Assembly (NCBI RefSeq): GCF_009749395.1
Contig: NZ_WBIR01000013.1
Location: 62,001 to 126,000 of the forward strand
DNA length: 64,000 nucleotides
Direction of reading: 5' to 3'
DNA from: Agromyces salentinus
GTDB taxonomy: Bacteria; Actinomycetota; Actinomycetes; Actinomycetales; Microbacteriaceae
Below are positions 50,857 to 59,715 of the stretch, piece after piece. Each line of letters opens with the position of its first letter. The first letter of the stretch is position 1. Position numbers and translations under genes: made by a program. The notes below the pieces were generated by a model that was given only the letters and a program-made list of their open reading frames with translations, did not search any database and had not been told where the DNA came from.

Positions 50857-51680
50857 ACACCGATTCCAACACCGACGCATCTCGACCGGCGATCCAGGTC
50901 AGGGGCATCGAGAAGTCCTTCAAGGACCTGCACGTGCTCCGGGGCGTCGACTTCGACGTGAAGGCGGGAAGCATCTTCGCCCTCCTCGGCTCGAACGGCG
51001 CGGGCAAGACCACCGTGGTCCGTATCCTGTCGACGCTGTTGAAGGCCGACGCGGGCACCGCGACGGTCTCCGGGTTCGATGTCGCCGCGAAGCCGAACGA
51101 CGTCCGCGAGTCGATCAGCCTGACCGGGCAGTTCGCCGCGGTCGACGAGGTGCTGACCGGCCGTGAGAACCTCGTGCTCGTGGCGAAGCTGCGGCATCTG
51201 AAGAACCCGGGCGCGATCGCCGACGAGCTGCTCGCCCGCTTCTCGCTCACCGAGGCGGGCGGCCGCAGGGCGGGCACGTACTCGGGTGGCATGCGCCGCC
51301 GGCTCGACATCTCGATGAGCCTGATCGGCAACCCGCCGATCATCTTCCTCGACGAGCCGACGACCGGGCTCGACCCGCAGGCGCGCATCGAGGTGTGGCA
51401 GACGGTCAAGAAGCTGGCCGAGGGTGGCACGACCGTGCTGCTCACCACGCAGTACCTCGATGAGGCCGAGCAGCTCGCCGACCGCATCGCGATCCTGCAC
51501 AAGGGCACCATCATCCAGAACGGCACCCTCGCCGAACTCAAGCAGCTCCTCCCGGCCGCCAAGGTCGAGTACGTCGAGAAGCAGCCCTCCCTCGAGGACG
51601 TCTTCCTCGCGCTCGTCGGCGAGACCGGCGAGACCGATGCCGCAGTCGAGCCCGAAACCGCAGGAAAGGAACTCCGATGA
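50853..51680 (+). CDS. ABC transporter ATP-binding protein (daunorubicin/drug type)
   Basis: The 275-aa protein has Walker A GSNGAGKTT near residue 46, Q-loop SLTGQFAAVDEVLTGRENL, signature YSGGMRRRLDIS near 145, Walker B IIFLDEPTTGLDPQ, and the switch region LTTQYLDEAEQLADRI. The Q-loop sequence is of the DrrA type. The C-terminus is short. It pairs with the permease gene that overlaps it by 4 bp; the pair is probably a multidrug exporter controlled by the PadR protein. Confidence 0.93.
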   Translation: MNTDSNTDASRPAIQVRGIEKSFKDLHVLRGVDFDVKAGSIFALLGSNGAGKTTVVRILSTLLKADAGTATVSGFDVAAKPNDVRESISLTGQFAAVDEVLTGRENLVLVAKLRHLKNPGAIADELLARFSLTEAGGRRAGTYSGGMRRRLDISMSLIGNPPIIFLDEPTTGLDPQARIEVWQTVKKLAEGGTTVLLTTQYLDEAEQLADRIAILHKGTIIQNGTLAELKQLLPAAKVEYVEKQPSLEDVFLALVGETGETDAAVEPETAGKELR

Positions 51681-52441
51681 CCAGCCACGTCCTCGGCGAC
51701 ACCCGGGTCCTCACGGGCCGGTCGCTGACCCACATCCTCCGCAGTCCCGACACGATCATCACCACCGCGGTCACCCCGATCGCGCTGATGCTCCTCTTCG
51801 TGTACGTGCTCGGCGGGGCGATCAACACCGGATCCGACGAGTCCTACATCAACTACATGCTTCCGGGCATCCTGCTGATCACGGTCGCGTCGGGCATCGC
51901 GTACACGGCCTACCGCCTGTTCCTCGACATGCAGGGCGGCATCTTCGAGCGGTTCCAGTCCATGCCGATCGCGAGGTCGAGCGTGCTGTGGGCGCACGTG
52001 CTCACGTCGCTGGTCTCGAACCTCGTGTCGGTCGCGATCGTCATCGGCGTCGCGTTCATCATGGGGTTCCGCACTGGGGCGTCGCTCGGCGCCTGGCTCG
52101 GCGTCGCCGGCATCCTGGTCCTGTTCACGCTGGCCCTGACCTGGCTCGCCGTGGTCGCAGGCCTCTCGGCGAAGACGGTCGACGGCGCGAGCGCGTTCAG
52201 CTATCCGCTGATCTTCCTCCCGTTCATCAGCTCGGCGTTCGTACCCACCGACACGATGCCCGCCCCGGTCGCCTGGTTCGCCGAGAACCAGCCGGTCACC
52301 TCCATCGTCGACACCCTGCGCGCCCTGTTCGCACAGGAGCCCGTCGGCAACGAGATCTGGATCGCCCTCGGCTGGCTCGTCGCCATCCTGGTCGGCGCCT
52401 ACATCTGGTCCGTCGCGATCTACCGCCGCAAGCTCAGCTGA
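51677..52441 (+). CDS. ABC-2 type transporter permease
   Basis: The 254-aa protein has six membrane segments with the DrrB-like layout: LTGRSLTHILRSPDTIITTAVTPIALMLLFVYVLGG, QGGIFERFQSMPIARSSVLWAHVL, and PLIFLPFISSAFVPTDTMP and FAENQPVTSIVDTLRALF near the C-terminus. Last gene of the PadR-DUF1048-ABC operon; a strong terminator follows at 52490-52533. Confidence 0.93.
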   Translation: MTSHVLGDTRVLTGRSLTHILRSPDTIITTAVTPIALMLLFVYVLGGAINTGSDESYINYMLPGILLITVASGIAYTAYRLFLDMQGGIFERFQSMPIARSSVLWAHVLTSLVSNLVSVAIVIGVAFIMGFRTGASLGAWLGVAGILVLFTLALTWLAVVAGLSAKTVDGASAFSYPLIFLPFISSAFVPTDTMPAPVAWFAENQPVTSIVDTLRALFAQEPVGNEIWIALGWLVAILVGAYIWSVAIYRRKLS

Positions 52442-52489
52442 GTGATCGGCTTCCGCCGGGCTTCCCGGTCCGGACGACGTACCTCCAGG

Positions 52490-52533
52490 ACGAAAGCCGT
52501 CCGCCTCCCCTCGGGGAAGCGGGCGGCTTTCGT
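52490..52533 (+). terminator. terminator of the PadR-ABC operon
   Basis: A 15-bp stem, ACGAAAGCCGTCCGC (52490-52504) with GCGGGCGGCTTTCGT (52519-52533), has one G-U pair. The loop has its own small CCCC/GGGG hairpin. It is nearly symmetrical and may serve both strands. Confidence 0.85.
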
Positions 52534-52555
52534 CGTCGCCGCATCCGGTGGCGCG

Positions 52556-53962
52556 TCAGGAGCCCGGGGCCGGTCCCCAGACGGCGAGACCTCGAATCAG
52601 GGCGGGGCCAGCTCCGGCTGGTGCGAAGATCCCGAGCCCCTGGATCGATCGGCCCGCCAGGGGTGACATCCGGACCGGTCGTACCGCGGATGCCGCGGGC
52701 AGGCTCGCACGCAGCGGGAACCAGCCACCGGTGCAGCCCACCCGAGTGACGCCCGCATGCAGCGGGCGCGAGACGAGCCACTCGCCGCCGCCGCCGTCGC
52801 TGCCGCTGCCGCCGCCGGCGAGCACGGCGAGGCGGAGCCCCCGGCCGCGCCGGACGTCGACGGTCACCGCGCGAATCGCCCTCGCGATCGTGGGTGACAG
52901 CGAGTCGACGATCACGAGCCGGTCGCGCGCATGTGCCGAAACCCCGAGGCCGCCCTCGGTCACCACGGCCCCGGGGTGGAGACGTCGCATCCGACCGCGA
53001 CTGCGAGGAGCCCGAATCGGCACCTCGGTCCAGCCCAGCTCGACGAGCGGCCACGCCGTGGCGGTTCCGGCGGCGACCAGCGGGCGGCCCGCCGGCCCGC
53101 CCGCGCGCCCGCCGTACATGTCCAGCTCGATCAGCGGTCGGCTCGCGGGCGTCCATGCCCGTGCCAGCTCGACGACCTCGTCGGCAGCCAGCGCGCGCGG
53201 CCACACCGCGAGGCGGGCGACCGCTCCCGCGAGATGGTTGCCCATTCCGCGCGACAGCCGCACGGCGCCGACGGTGAAGTCGGATGTCGGACCGCGGTTC
53301 AGGCCGGCCGTGGAGACGTAGGGGTTCTTCGAATAGGTGAGGCCGGCACCCGTCGGCGGTCCGACCTCGGTGAACCTCGGCCTCCGGTCGGCGATCCCGT
53401 CGAGGAAGGAGAGGATGCGGCATCCGTCGTAGGTGAAGCCGACCACCCGCCAGGAGCCGGGTGCGACCTTCCGCGCGCTGGCCGAGTAGTCCCGGCTGTA
53501 GGGCAGGCCGGGGCTCGCCCGGCCATCGTGCGAGACGTGCCCCGCCACCTGATCCGCGCCCCCGTAGGTGGGCAGGCTGAGGAACAGGCCGTACTGGCGG
53601 CGCGGATCGTCGTCGTCCTCCTGCCACATCCCCGCGACGAAACCGGTCGAGGTGGTGTCGCGGCGGACGAGGGCGAAGACCGAGACGGCGTCGCCGGCAC
53701 GGGCCGCGTCGAGCGGACCGACACGACGCCCGTCGATGGACAGGTGCTCCGTGCGGCCGTCGAACTCGATCGCCCCGCCGGCGATGGCGTCGGGTCTCCA
53801 CCTGGGTGCGCCCGAACCCAGGAGGCGGAGGCCGTGACCCGTCAGGTCGACGAGCCCGGACGGGCCGCGCCTGAGATCCCATTCGACGTGCGCGTCACCG
53901 CCGTCAGCGCGGCGGGCGGCGGCCGGGAGAACGCCCGTGCCGCCGCCCGCCGATCGCGTCAC
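52556..53962 (-). CDS. LamG/concanavalin A-like domain protein co-translated with a solute-binding protein
   Basis: The 468-aa protein (GTG start overlapping the SBP stop) has a LamG-like jelly-roll: HVEWDLRRGPSGLVDLTGHGLRLLG, GGAIEFDGRTEHLSIDG, AVSVFALVRRDTTSTGFVAGM, and VARLAVWPRALAADEVVELARAW (residues about 25-275). A second beta-rich region of about 180 residues follows. LamG domains bind glycans. No signal peptide or membrane segment is visible, which is odd next to an importer. The final 130 residues are Gly/Arg-rich. No family with known function is recognised. Confidence 0.72.
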   Translation of the reverse strand: MTRSAGGGTGVLPAAARRADGGDAHVEWDLRRGPSGLVDLTGHGLRLLGSGAPRWRPDAIAGGAIEFDGRTEHLSIDGRRVGPLDAARAGDAVSVFALVRRDTTSTGFVAGMWQEDDDDPRRQYGLFLSLPTYGGADQVAGHVSHDGRASPGLPYSRDYSASARKVAPGSWRVVGFTYDGCRILSFLDGIADRRPRFTEVGPPTGAGLTYSKNPYVSTAGLNRGPTSDFTVGAVRLSRGMGNHLAGAVARLAVWPRALAADEVVELARAWTPASRPLIELDMYGGRAGGPAGRPLVAAGTATAWPLVELGWTEVPIRAPRSRGRMRRLHPGAVVTEGGLGVSAHARDRLVIVDSLSPTIARAIRAVTVDVRRGRGLRLAVLAGGGSGSDGGGGEWLVSRPLHAGVTRVGCTGGWFPLRASLPAASAVRPVRMSPLAGRSIQGLGIFAPAGAGPALIRGLAVWGPAPGS

Positions 53963-55251
53963 TGCGACTGGAGGATCGGATCGGCCGTGGCGCAGACCTC
54001 CTCGAGGACCGCCTGGATATCGGCATCCGGCTGCCAGACACCGTCGAAGATCGGCTTGGTCGCCGTCTCGAGTTCGGGGAATGCCACGGGGTAGTCGAGC
54101 TGCTCCGCCACATCGAGCGTGTCGAGCAGCGACGCCTTCGCGGACTCCGCCGGTACCTGCGGGTACAGGCCGGCCACGAATTCCTCGGTCTGCAACGAGG
54201 CCCGGGGCGCGACGTACGGCAGCGCGGCCGAGCCCTCCTCGCTCGTGAGGAAACCGAAGAGCCTGGTCGCCAGTTCCGGCGCCTTGCCGTCGGCGAAGAC
54301 CACCATCGACGCCTGGCCGATGAACGGGCTGTACTCGACCTCGCCCTCGGGCTGCGGGGCCATGTCGTACTCGAACGTGCTGTCGGCCAACTGCGCCAGG
54401 GTGCTCGGGGCCCCGAGGTACATCCCGGTGTCCCCGGTCGGGAAGCTCGACGCGGAACCCGGCGCCGGGTACGAGCCGTCCTCGAAGACCATGTCGTGTA
54501 CGAACTCGAACGTCTCGACGGATGCCTCGTCGGCGTACCCGCATGTTTCCCCGTCGGGATACGCCTCCGCACCGAACGCCTTCATGAACGGCGTGAACAG
54601 CGCGTAGCTCGTGTACCCCCACTGCGGGATGTCGAAGCCGTACGTCACGACACCGGCATCCACCAGGGCCTTCGCCTGCTCGCGCAGGGCATCCCAGGTC
54701 CATTCACCCTTCGCGAGGAGCTCGTTCGGCGTCTCCAGGCCGGCGGCTTCGAAGGCCGTGGCGTTGTAGACGATCGGATGCGTCGTGCCGGCGAACGGGT
54801 AGCCGTAGAGCTCCCCGTCCTCACCCTCGAGCGCCGTGATGAGGTTCGGGATGATGTCGTCGTACGCCCAGTCCTCATCGGCCTCGAGCGAGCTGACGTC
54901 GGCGAGGGCCCCCGAATCGACCCACGCGGGCGTGGCCGACTCGACGATCCAGCCGAGGTCGGGGGCCTCGCCGCCGCTCAGCCGGATCGCGAGCTGCGAG
55001 TTGTACTCCGCGAAGGGGATGGTCTCGATCGTCAACTCCCCGAGTTCGGGATTCTCCTCCCGGAAGGCGTCGGCCCGCGCCTGGAACTGGTCGATGATCG
55101 CCTCGTCCGCGGTCCAGAGCGTCATGGTCAGGTCGACCGGCTCGTCGTACTCGGGCACGGCTGCGGTCGTCTCCGCGCTCGGCGAGCAGCCGACGAGCGC
55201 GAGGGCTGCGGCTGCCGCGAACGCGATCCCCGCGTGCTGTGTGCTTCTCAT
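53959..55251 (-). CDS. sugar ABC transporter substrate-binding lipoprotein (CUT1 type)
   Basis: The 430-aa protein has a lipoprotein signal peptide with lipobox ALVGC near residue 23, then TLWTADEAIIDQFQARADAFREENPELGELTIE typical of extracellular solute-binding proteins family 1. ETIPFAEYNSQLAIRLSGGEAPDLGWI and YGYPFAGTTHPIVYNATAFEAAGLETPNEL follow. It captures a sugar or related solute outside the cell and delivers it to the two permeases encoded upstream. It overlaps the LamG-like gene by 4 bp. Confidence 0.9.
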   Translation of the reverse strand: MRSTQHAGIAFAAAAALALVGCSPSAETTAAVPEYDEPVDLTMTLWTADEAIIDQFQARADAFREENPELGELTIETIPFAEYNSQLAIRLSGGEAPDLGWIVESATPAWVDSGALADVSSLEADEDWAYDDIIPNLITALEGEDGELYGYPFAGTTHPIVYNATAFEAAGLETPNELLAKGEWTWDALREQAKALVDAGVVTYGFDIPQWGYTSYALFTPFMKAFGAEAYPDGETCGYADEASVETFEFVHDMVFEDGSYPAPGSASSFPTGDTGMYLGAPSTLAQLADSTFEYDMAPQPEGEVEYSPFIGQASMVVFADGKAPELATRLFGFLTSEEGSAALPYVAPRASLQTEEFVAGLYPQVPAESAKASLLDTLDVAEQLDYPVAFPELETATKPIFDGVWQPDADIQAVLEEVCATADPILQSQ

Positions 55252-55308
55252 GGGTCGTGCCTCTCTCTCAGATGTGCGGCGTGCCTCTGCGGCCCCGCGA
55301 GGTTGCGG

Positions 55309-56235
55309 TCACTTGATGCCCGTGCCGGCGATGCCCTGGACGAACTGGCGCTGCGCGACGAAGAACACCGCGAGCACCGGGATCACGCTGAGGGTGGTCG
55401 CGGCCATCTGGACGTTCCAGATCGGCGTCCCAGTGATCGGGTCGGTGAAGGACTGGAGTGCGATCGGCACGGTCCAGAGCTCCTGCGTACGGAGGAAGAC
55501 GAGCGGCTCGAGGAAGTCGTTCCAGCTGTTCAGGAACGTCAGGATGGCCAGTGCCGCGAGCGGCGCCTTCGCGAGCGGGAGTGCGATGCGGGCGAAGAGG
55601 CCGAATCGCCCGAGCCCGTCGACGCGCCCGGCCTGCTCGAGCTCGGCGGGCAGGGCGAGGAAGAACTGGCGCATCAGGAACACGCCGAGCACCGCCGGGA
55701 CTCCGAACACCGCAGGGACGATGAGGGAGAGGTGCGAGTCGATCCACCCGAATGCCGAGACGATCCGGAAGAGGGGGATGATCGTCACCTCCGGTGGGAT
55801 CAGCAGGGCGCTCAACAGGACGACGAACAGCACGGAACGGCCACGGAACTGGATGCGGGCGAACGCGTAGCCGGCGAGCGAGGCGACGGCGAGGACCCCG
55901 ATGGTCGTGATGGATGCGATGTAGATCGAGTTCAGGAACTGCTGGAGGAAGGGTCCCGAGGTGAAGGGGACGAGGTAGTTGCCCCATTTCGGATCTTCGG
56001 GCCAGAGCACCGGCGGGTTCTCGAAGACGTCGCCGTAGGTCTTCAACCCGGTGGAGAACATCCAGTACACGGGGAACACGAACGGCAGCGCCACGAGCGT
56101 CAGCAGGACGTACATGCCGATCGCGCCGAGCCGCGTCCGCCGGTCGGGCCCGCCCGTCCGCGCCCGCCGTGCGCGGCGTCGCCCCCGTGCATCGACCGGT
56201 GCCACGACGGCCGCGGTGGTCAGTTCACGACTCAT
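55309..56235 (-). CDS. carbohydrate ABC transporter permease (MalG type)
   Basis: The 308-aa protein has six membrane segments after a basic N-terminus (RGRRRARRARTGGPDRRTR). The EAA-loop reads ELEQAGRVDGLGRFGLFARIALPLAKAPLAA (residues about 197-227), contacting the ATPase. The MalG-like ending is QRQFVQGIAGTGIK. It overlaps the first permease gene by 11 bp and is followed by the binding-protein gene. Confidence 0.93.
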   Translation of the reverse strand: MSRELTTAAVVAPVDARGRRRARRARTGGPDRRTRLGAIGMYVLLTLVALPFVFPVYWMFSTGLKTYGDVFENPPVLWPEDPKWGNYLVPFTSGPFLQQFLNSIYIASITTIGVLAVASLAGYAFARIQFRGRSVLFVVLLSALLIPPEVTIIPLFRIVSAFGWIDSHLSLIVPAVFGVPAVLGVFLMRQFFLALPAELEQAGRVDGLGRFGLFARIALPLAKAPLAALAILTFLNSWNDFLEPLVFLRTQELWTVPIALQSFTDPITGTPIWNVQMAATTLSVIPVLAVFFVAQRQFVQGIAGTGIK

Positions 56236-57202
56236 TGAAGACCCACCTCCTCCGCGACCACCACTGCAGGAGCGTGAGCAGGAGCACGATCAGGAACAGG
56301 AAGACCGCCGCCGTGCTCGCGAATCCGACCTGGAACGCCTTGAACGCCTGCTCGTAGATGAAGTAGCCGAGGATGCTCGTCGAGAGCCCGGGGCCGCCCT
56401 CCGTCAGGAGGAAGACCTGCGCGAAGGCCTTCAGGGAGTTGATGGTCGCCAGGATCGCGACCATCATGACCGTCGGCGTGATGAGCGGCAGGATGACGCT
56501 GCGGAAGACCTGCCGGGGCTTGGCACCGTCGATCCTGGCGGCCTCGATCAGTTCGACGGGCACCTCCTGGAGGGCCGCGAGGAAGAGGATCATGCTGACC
56601 CCGACGCCCTTCAGCACCTGCACGAAGATGATCGAGGTCATGGCCCACTCGGGGTCGGCGAGCCAGTTCGGCCCGTCGATGCCGATCATGGCGAGCCATC
56701 CGTTGAGGCCCCCGGAATCCTGGAGCATGACCTCCCAGACCAGCGACCACGCGACGAGCGAGATGACGACCGGGACGAAGAATGCGGCACGGAAGATCGC
56801 GATGGCGCGGATGCGCTGGTTCACGAGGACCGCCAGGACGAGCCCGATGACGAGGTTGGCCGGGATCACGAACGCCGAGAACACGGCCGTGTTGCGAAGC
56901 ACGGTTCCGAACACGTCGCTCGCGAGCAGTCGCTCGTAGTTCTCCATGCCGACGAAGTCGGAGCGGCCCGAGAGGCTGTTGTAGTCCTGCACGCTGAAGA
57001 CGAAGACGCCGGCGATCGGCAGGGCGACGAAGACGACGAACCCGATGACGGCCGGGGCGATGAACGCGTAGCCGTAGGCGGCGTCGACTCGCGCGAGGTG
57101 CCCGCGGCGTCGCCCGGGCTCCCGGCCGGTCTTCTGCTCGGAAGGCCCGGATCGCGGATCCGGGGCCGCCGGATCCACAGTCGAGTCCATGAGAATCGCC
57201 AT
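56225..57202 (-). CDS. carbohydrate ABC transporter permease (MalF type)
   Basis: The 325-aa protein starts at ATG 57200-57202 with AAGGGG just upstream. It has six membrane segments and the EAA-loop ELIEAARIDGAKPRQVFRSVILPLITPT (residues about 217-244). It pairs with the MalG-type permease as the channel of a CUT1 importer. No ATPase gene is present in the operon or elsewhere in the window, so the importer probably uses a shared MsiK-like ATPase, as is common in actinobacteria. Confidence 0.93.
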   Translation of the reverse strand: MAILMDSTVDPAAPDPRSGPSEQKTGREPGRRRGHLARVDAAYGYAFIAPAVIGFVVFVALPIAGVFVFSVQDYNSLSGRSDFVGMENYERLLASDVFGTVLRNTAVFSAFVIPANLVIGLVLAVLVNQRIRAIAIFRAAFFVPVVISLVAWSLVWEVMLQDSGGLNGWLAMIGIDGPNWLADPEWAMTSIIFVQVLKGVGVSMILFLAALQEVPVELIEAARIDGAKPRQVFRSVILPLITPTVMMVAILATINSLKAFAQVFLLTEGGPGLSTSILGYFIYEQAFKAFQVGFASTAAVFLFLIVLLLTLLQWWSRRRWVFNES

Positions 57203-57236
57203 GACCCCTTGTCTCTCGTCGTCGAGGCGGGCTTCC

Positions 57237-57272
57237 CAACGTTGCATTTACTAAAACAACGTTGTGTAGAAT
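57237..57272. promoter_or_regulatory. operator between the ABC importer operon and its IclR regulator
   Basis: Two copies of the palindrome CAACGTTG (57237-57244 and 57257-57264) lie exactly 20 bp apart, within GTTGCA-N6-AAAACAA (57241-57259). A TAGAAT -10 for the iclR gene lies at 57267-57272. A similar GTTGCA-N6-AAAACAA occurs at 59740-59758, upstream of the RraA/dehydratase genes. Confidence 0.7.
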
Positions 57273-57363
57273 GAATCAAGAATGGGACTTCGCGCCCGCA
57301 AAGTCAAGAGACCGAGCCGAGTAGTGTCGGTTGCATCCCGTTCATCGGAGAAGGGAGCGCGCG

Positions 57364-58137
57364 GTGACGCTCGCACAACCGCCCGCAGTCGCGGCGACCT
57401 CCCGGACGCTCGTCCGCGGCCTCTCGATCCTCGAGGTCGTGGCCGGTGCCGGCAGCGGCATCGGCGTCACCGAGATCGCAGCCGAGTCGGGGCTCGACAA
57501 GGGCACGGTCTCGCGACTGCTGTCGACGCTGCGCCAGATGGGCTACGTGCAGCAGCGGGCCGGCGACCGACGGTTCGTCCTCGGCAGCCGATGCCTCTGG
57601 CTCGCGCGCGAGTACGGATCGCGCCAGGAGGACCTGAGCAGCCGTGCCCAGCCCTTCCTCGCGGCGCTCCGCGACGTCACCCACGAGACCGTCCATCTCG
57701 CGATCCGCGAGGGGAGCAACGTCGTGTTCATCGCACAGGAACAGCCCGATCGTTCGATCCGGGTGCGCTCGGCGGTCGGGTCGAGGCTGCCGATGCACCG
57801 TACGGCGATGGGCCGGGCCATCCTTGCCGCCCTCGGGCCGACCGAGCGCGAGACGCTCCTGGAGGCGCTCCATGCGGAGGCCCTCGCCGCGGGCGACGCG
57901 TTCGATCTCGACGGCATCCGTCGGGATGTCGAGCAGGCGGTCGAGCGCGGCTGGGCGGCGGTGGATCGCCATGATGACGTCACCCGGCTCGCCGCCGCGA
58001 TCGTGGACGCCGCCGGTGAGCCCATCGCCGCGATCACGCTCTCCGGACCGACCTATCGGGTCGAGCCGGACATCGACGCGCTCGGACGGGATGTCACGAA
58101 GGCCGCCGCAGCCGTGAGCGAGTCCCTCGGCCACTGA
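57364..58137 (+). CDS. IclR-family transcriptional regulator
   Basis: The 257-aa protein has the IclR N-terminal HTH (TSRTLVRGLSILEVVAGAGSGIGVTEIAAESGLDKGTVSRLLSTLRQMGYV, residues about 12-62). The effector domain follows, with LPMHRTAMGRAILAAL and GWAAVDRHDDVTRLAAAIVDAAGEPIAAITLSGP-type pattern. IclR proteins usually repress catabolic genes and respond to pathway intermediates. GTG 57364 is preferred (GGGAG upstream). It is divergent from the sugar ABC importer and probably controls it together with the dehydratase and RraA genes, which share an operator-like motif. Confidence 0.92.
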   Translation: MTLAQPPAVAATSRTLVRGLSILEVVAGAGSGIGVTEIAAESGLDKGTVSRLLSTLRQMGYVQQRAGDRRFVLGSRCLWLAREYGSRQEDLSSRAQPFLAALRDVTHETVHLAIREGSNVVFIAQEQPDRSIRVRSAVGSRLPMHRTAMGRAILAALGPTERETLLEALHAEALAAGDAFDLDGIRRDVEQAVERGWAAVDRHDDVTRLAAAIVDAAGEPIAAITLSGPTYRVEPDIDALGRDVTKAAAAVSESLGH

Positions 58138-58188
58138 CCTCGGCGGAACCGGGTGCGATGCTCGCCCGTCGCCCACGACTGCCGTCCG

Positions 58189-58917
58189 CTACAGCAGGTA
58201 CCCGCCGTCGACCGGGAGGTCGCGGCCGGTGATGTAGGCGCCCGCATCCGAGCAGAGCAGGAGGGCGAGCGGCACGCAATCGCCCGGCGAGCCGATGCGA
58301 CCCGCCGGGATCTGCGCCACCACGCGACGGTGGTACTCGTCGGACGCGAGCGCGTCCCGATTGCGCGGGGTGTCGATCACGCCGGGCGAGAGGCTGTTGA
58401 TCGTGACGCCGGTCGGTGCGACCTGCTTCGCGAGGTTGGCGACAAGATTCACCTGGGCGGCCTTGGATGCGGCGTACCCGGCCATCTCGGGATGCGGGCG
58501 ACCCTGCTGGACGCTGCCGATCGCCAGGACCCGTCCCCAACCGCGCTCCGACATCGGTGGCACGAGGCGTTGCGCGAGCTCGAGGAACGCCAGGAGGTTC
58601 ACGCGCAGTTGCAGTTCCATCTGTTCGGCGGTGATCGCCTGCCACGGCCGGCGGATCTGGACGGATGCCGAGTGCACGAGGATGTCGACCGTGCCCACCT
58701 CGAGCGCGGCGACCGCGAGGCGATCACCGGCGCCGGTGGCGGCCAGGTCCTCCGTCAACAGGGTGCCGGGCGCCCCCGGTGCCGGTGACAGCCCGTGCCG
58801 GATGACCACGGCACCCGCCTGCTCGAGGCCATCGGCGATGGCCGCGCCGATCCCGCTCGTCGATCCGGTGACGAGGGCCGTGCGTCCGTCCACGCGAGAC
58901 TGCGCCGTACCGGGCAT
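58189..58917 (-). CDS. short-chain dehydrogenase/reductase (SDR)
   Basis: The 242-aa protein is a classical SDR: TALVTGSTSGIGAAIADGLEQAGA (cofactor-binding TGxxxGIG), VHSASVQ (NAG-like), catalytic Ser in AIGSVQQG and YAASKAAQ (YxxxK) near residues 155-159. PGVIDTPRN and the end DLPVDGGYLL also fit. It oxidises or reduces an alcohol/ketone, plausibly a sugar or sugar acid given its neighbours. GGGGAGAACCCGC precedes the ATG. It is co-directional with the RraA-family gene 58 bp upstream. Confidence 0.92.
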   Translation of the reverse strand: MPGTAQSRVDGRTALVTGSTSGIGAAIADGLEQAGAVVIRHGLSPAPGAPGTLLTEDLAATGAGDRLAVAALEVGTVDILVHSASVQIRRPWQAITAEQMELQLRVNLLAFLELAQRLVPPMSERGWGRVLAIGSVQQGRPHPEMAGYAASKAAQVNLVANLAKQVAPTGVTINSLSPGVIDTPRNRDALASDEYHRRVVAQIPAGRIGSPGDCVPLALLLCSDAGAYITGRDLPVDGGYLL

Positions 58918-58975
58918 GCGGGTTCTCCCCTCGAGTCGCGTCGCGCCAGCCTACGGCCGGACCCCGCCTCCGCGT

Positions 58976-59677
58976 CTAGAGGCGGCCATGGCGTCGGTAC
59001 ACGCCCACCGGATCGTCGCTCACGAGGAACTCCTCGCGGACGACGTCCTCGTGGCGGATGAGCTCCTCGGCCTGCCTCAGCACGTCGACGACGAGTTCCC
59101 GGGGGACCACGACCACGCCGTCGAGGTCGCCGACGAGGAAGTCGCCGGGAGAGACCGGGACCGTCGAGGTGAGTGCTCCGCGGAGGGAGACGGTGTTCTG
59201 CCAGTCGTAGTAGCTCCAGCGCTTCACCGCCTCCACGGGCGAGAGGTATCGGCAGAAGAGCGGGAAGTCGCGCTCGAGGAGGAAGCGGGTGTCCCGGGAG
59301 CCGCCGTCGACGACGGCGCCGATGACCCCGCATGCCGACCCGACCGTGGCGTTCATCTCGCCGTAGTGGGCGGCCTGGGTGTCGAAGCTGCAGTCCCGGA
59401 CGTCGATGATCGGGACGCCCGTGGCCTTCATCGCCTCGAACATGTGGATGCGGCGAGCCCGGAGGTCGGGGTCGCCTGTTGGCTCGGGTATGCCCTTCAT
59501 CGTGAAGGCCGGACCGGCCAGCGTCCAGGCGCGATCGACCGGCTTGATGTCGGGAGCGAGCGCCTGGTTGGGGTACCCCATCTCATCGAGCACGTCGTAC
59601 ACCGCGCCCGAGTAGGTCGCCCGGTAGCGCTCGATGAGTTCGGGCACCGGGAGGGGATATGCATAGGGGTTCGACAT
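58976..59677 (-). CDS. RraA-family protein (HMG/CHA aldolase or decarboxylase-like)
   Basis: The 233-aa protein has the RraA fold motifs: YRATYSGAVYDVLDEMGYPNQALAPDIKPV near the N-terminus, GPAFTMKG, GSACGVIGAVVDGGSRDTRFL (the G.DG..RD motif that binds metal and substrate), and VSPGDFLVGDLDGVVVVPRE. Catabolic members act as 4-hydroxy-4-methyl-2-oxoglutarate aldolases or oxaloacetate decarboxylases, or in sugar-acid pathways; regulatory RraA proteins are shorter. ATG 59675-59677 is preferred over 59683 because GAGG lies just upstream. It heads a unit with the SDR. Confidence 0.88.
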   Translation of the reverse strand: MSNPYAYPLPVPELIERYRATYSGAVYDVLDEMGYPNQALAPDIKPVDRAWTLAGPAFTMKGIPEPTGDPDLRARRIHMFEAMKATGVPIIDVRDCSFDTQAAHYGEMNATVGSACGVIGAVVDGGSRDTRFLLERDFPLFCRYLSPVEAVKRWSYYDWQNTVSLRGALTSTVPVSPGDFLVGDLDGVVVVPRELVVDVLRQAEELIRHEDVVREEFLVSDDPVGVYRRHGRL

Positions 59678-59715
59678 GAGCATCCTCGATCATCACGGGC
59701 CGCGGACCTTCCCGA

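Noticed and set aside
52434-53882. 482-residue minus-strand open frame overlapping the LamG-like gene
   Set aside because: Arg/Pro-rich shadow translation; the overlapping frame with GTG start at 53962 shows real LamG motifs and couples to the SBP stop.
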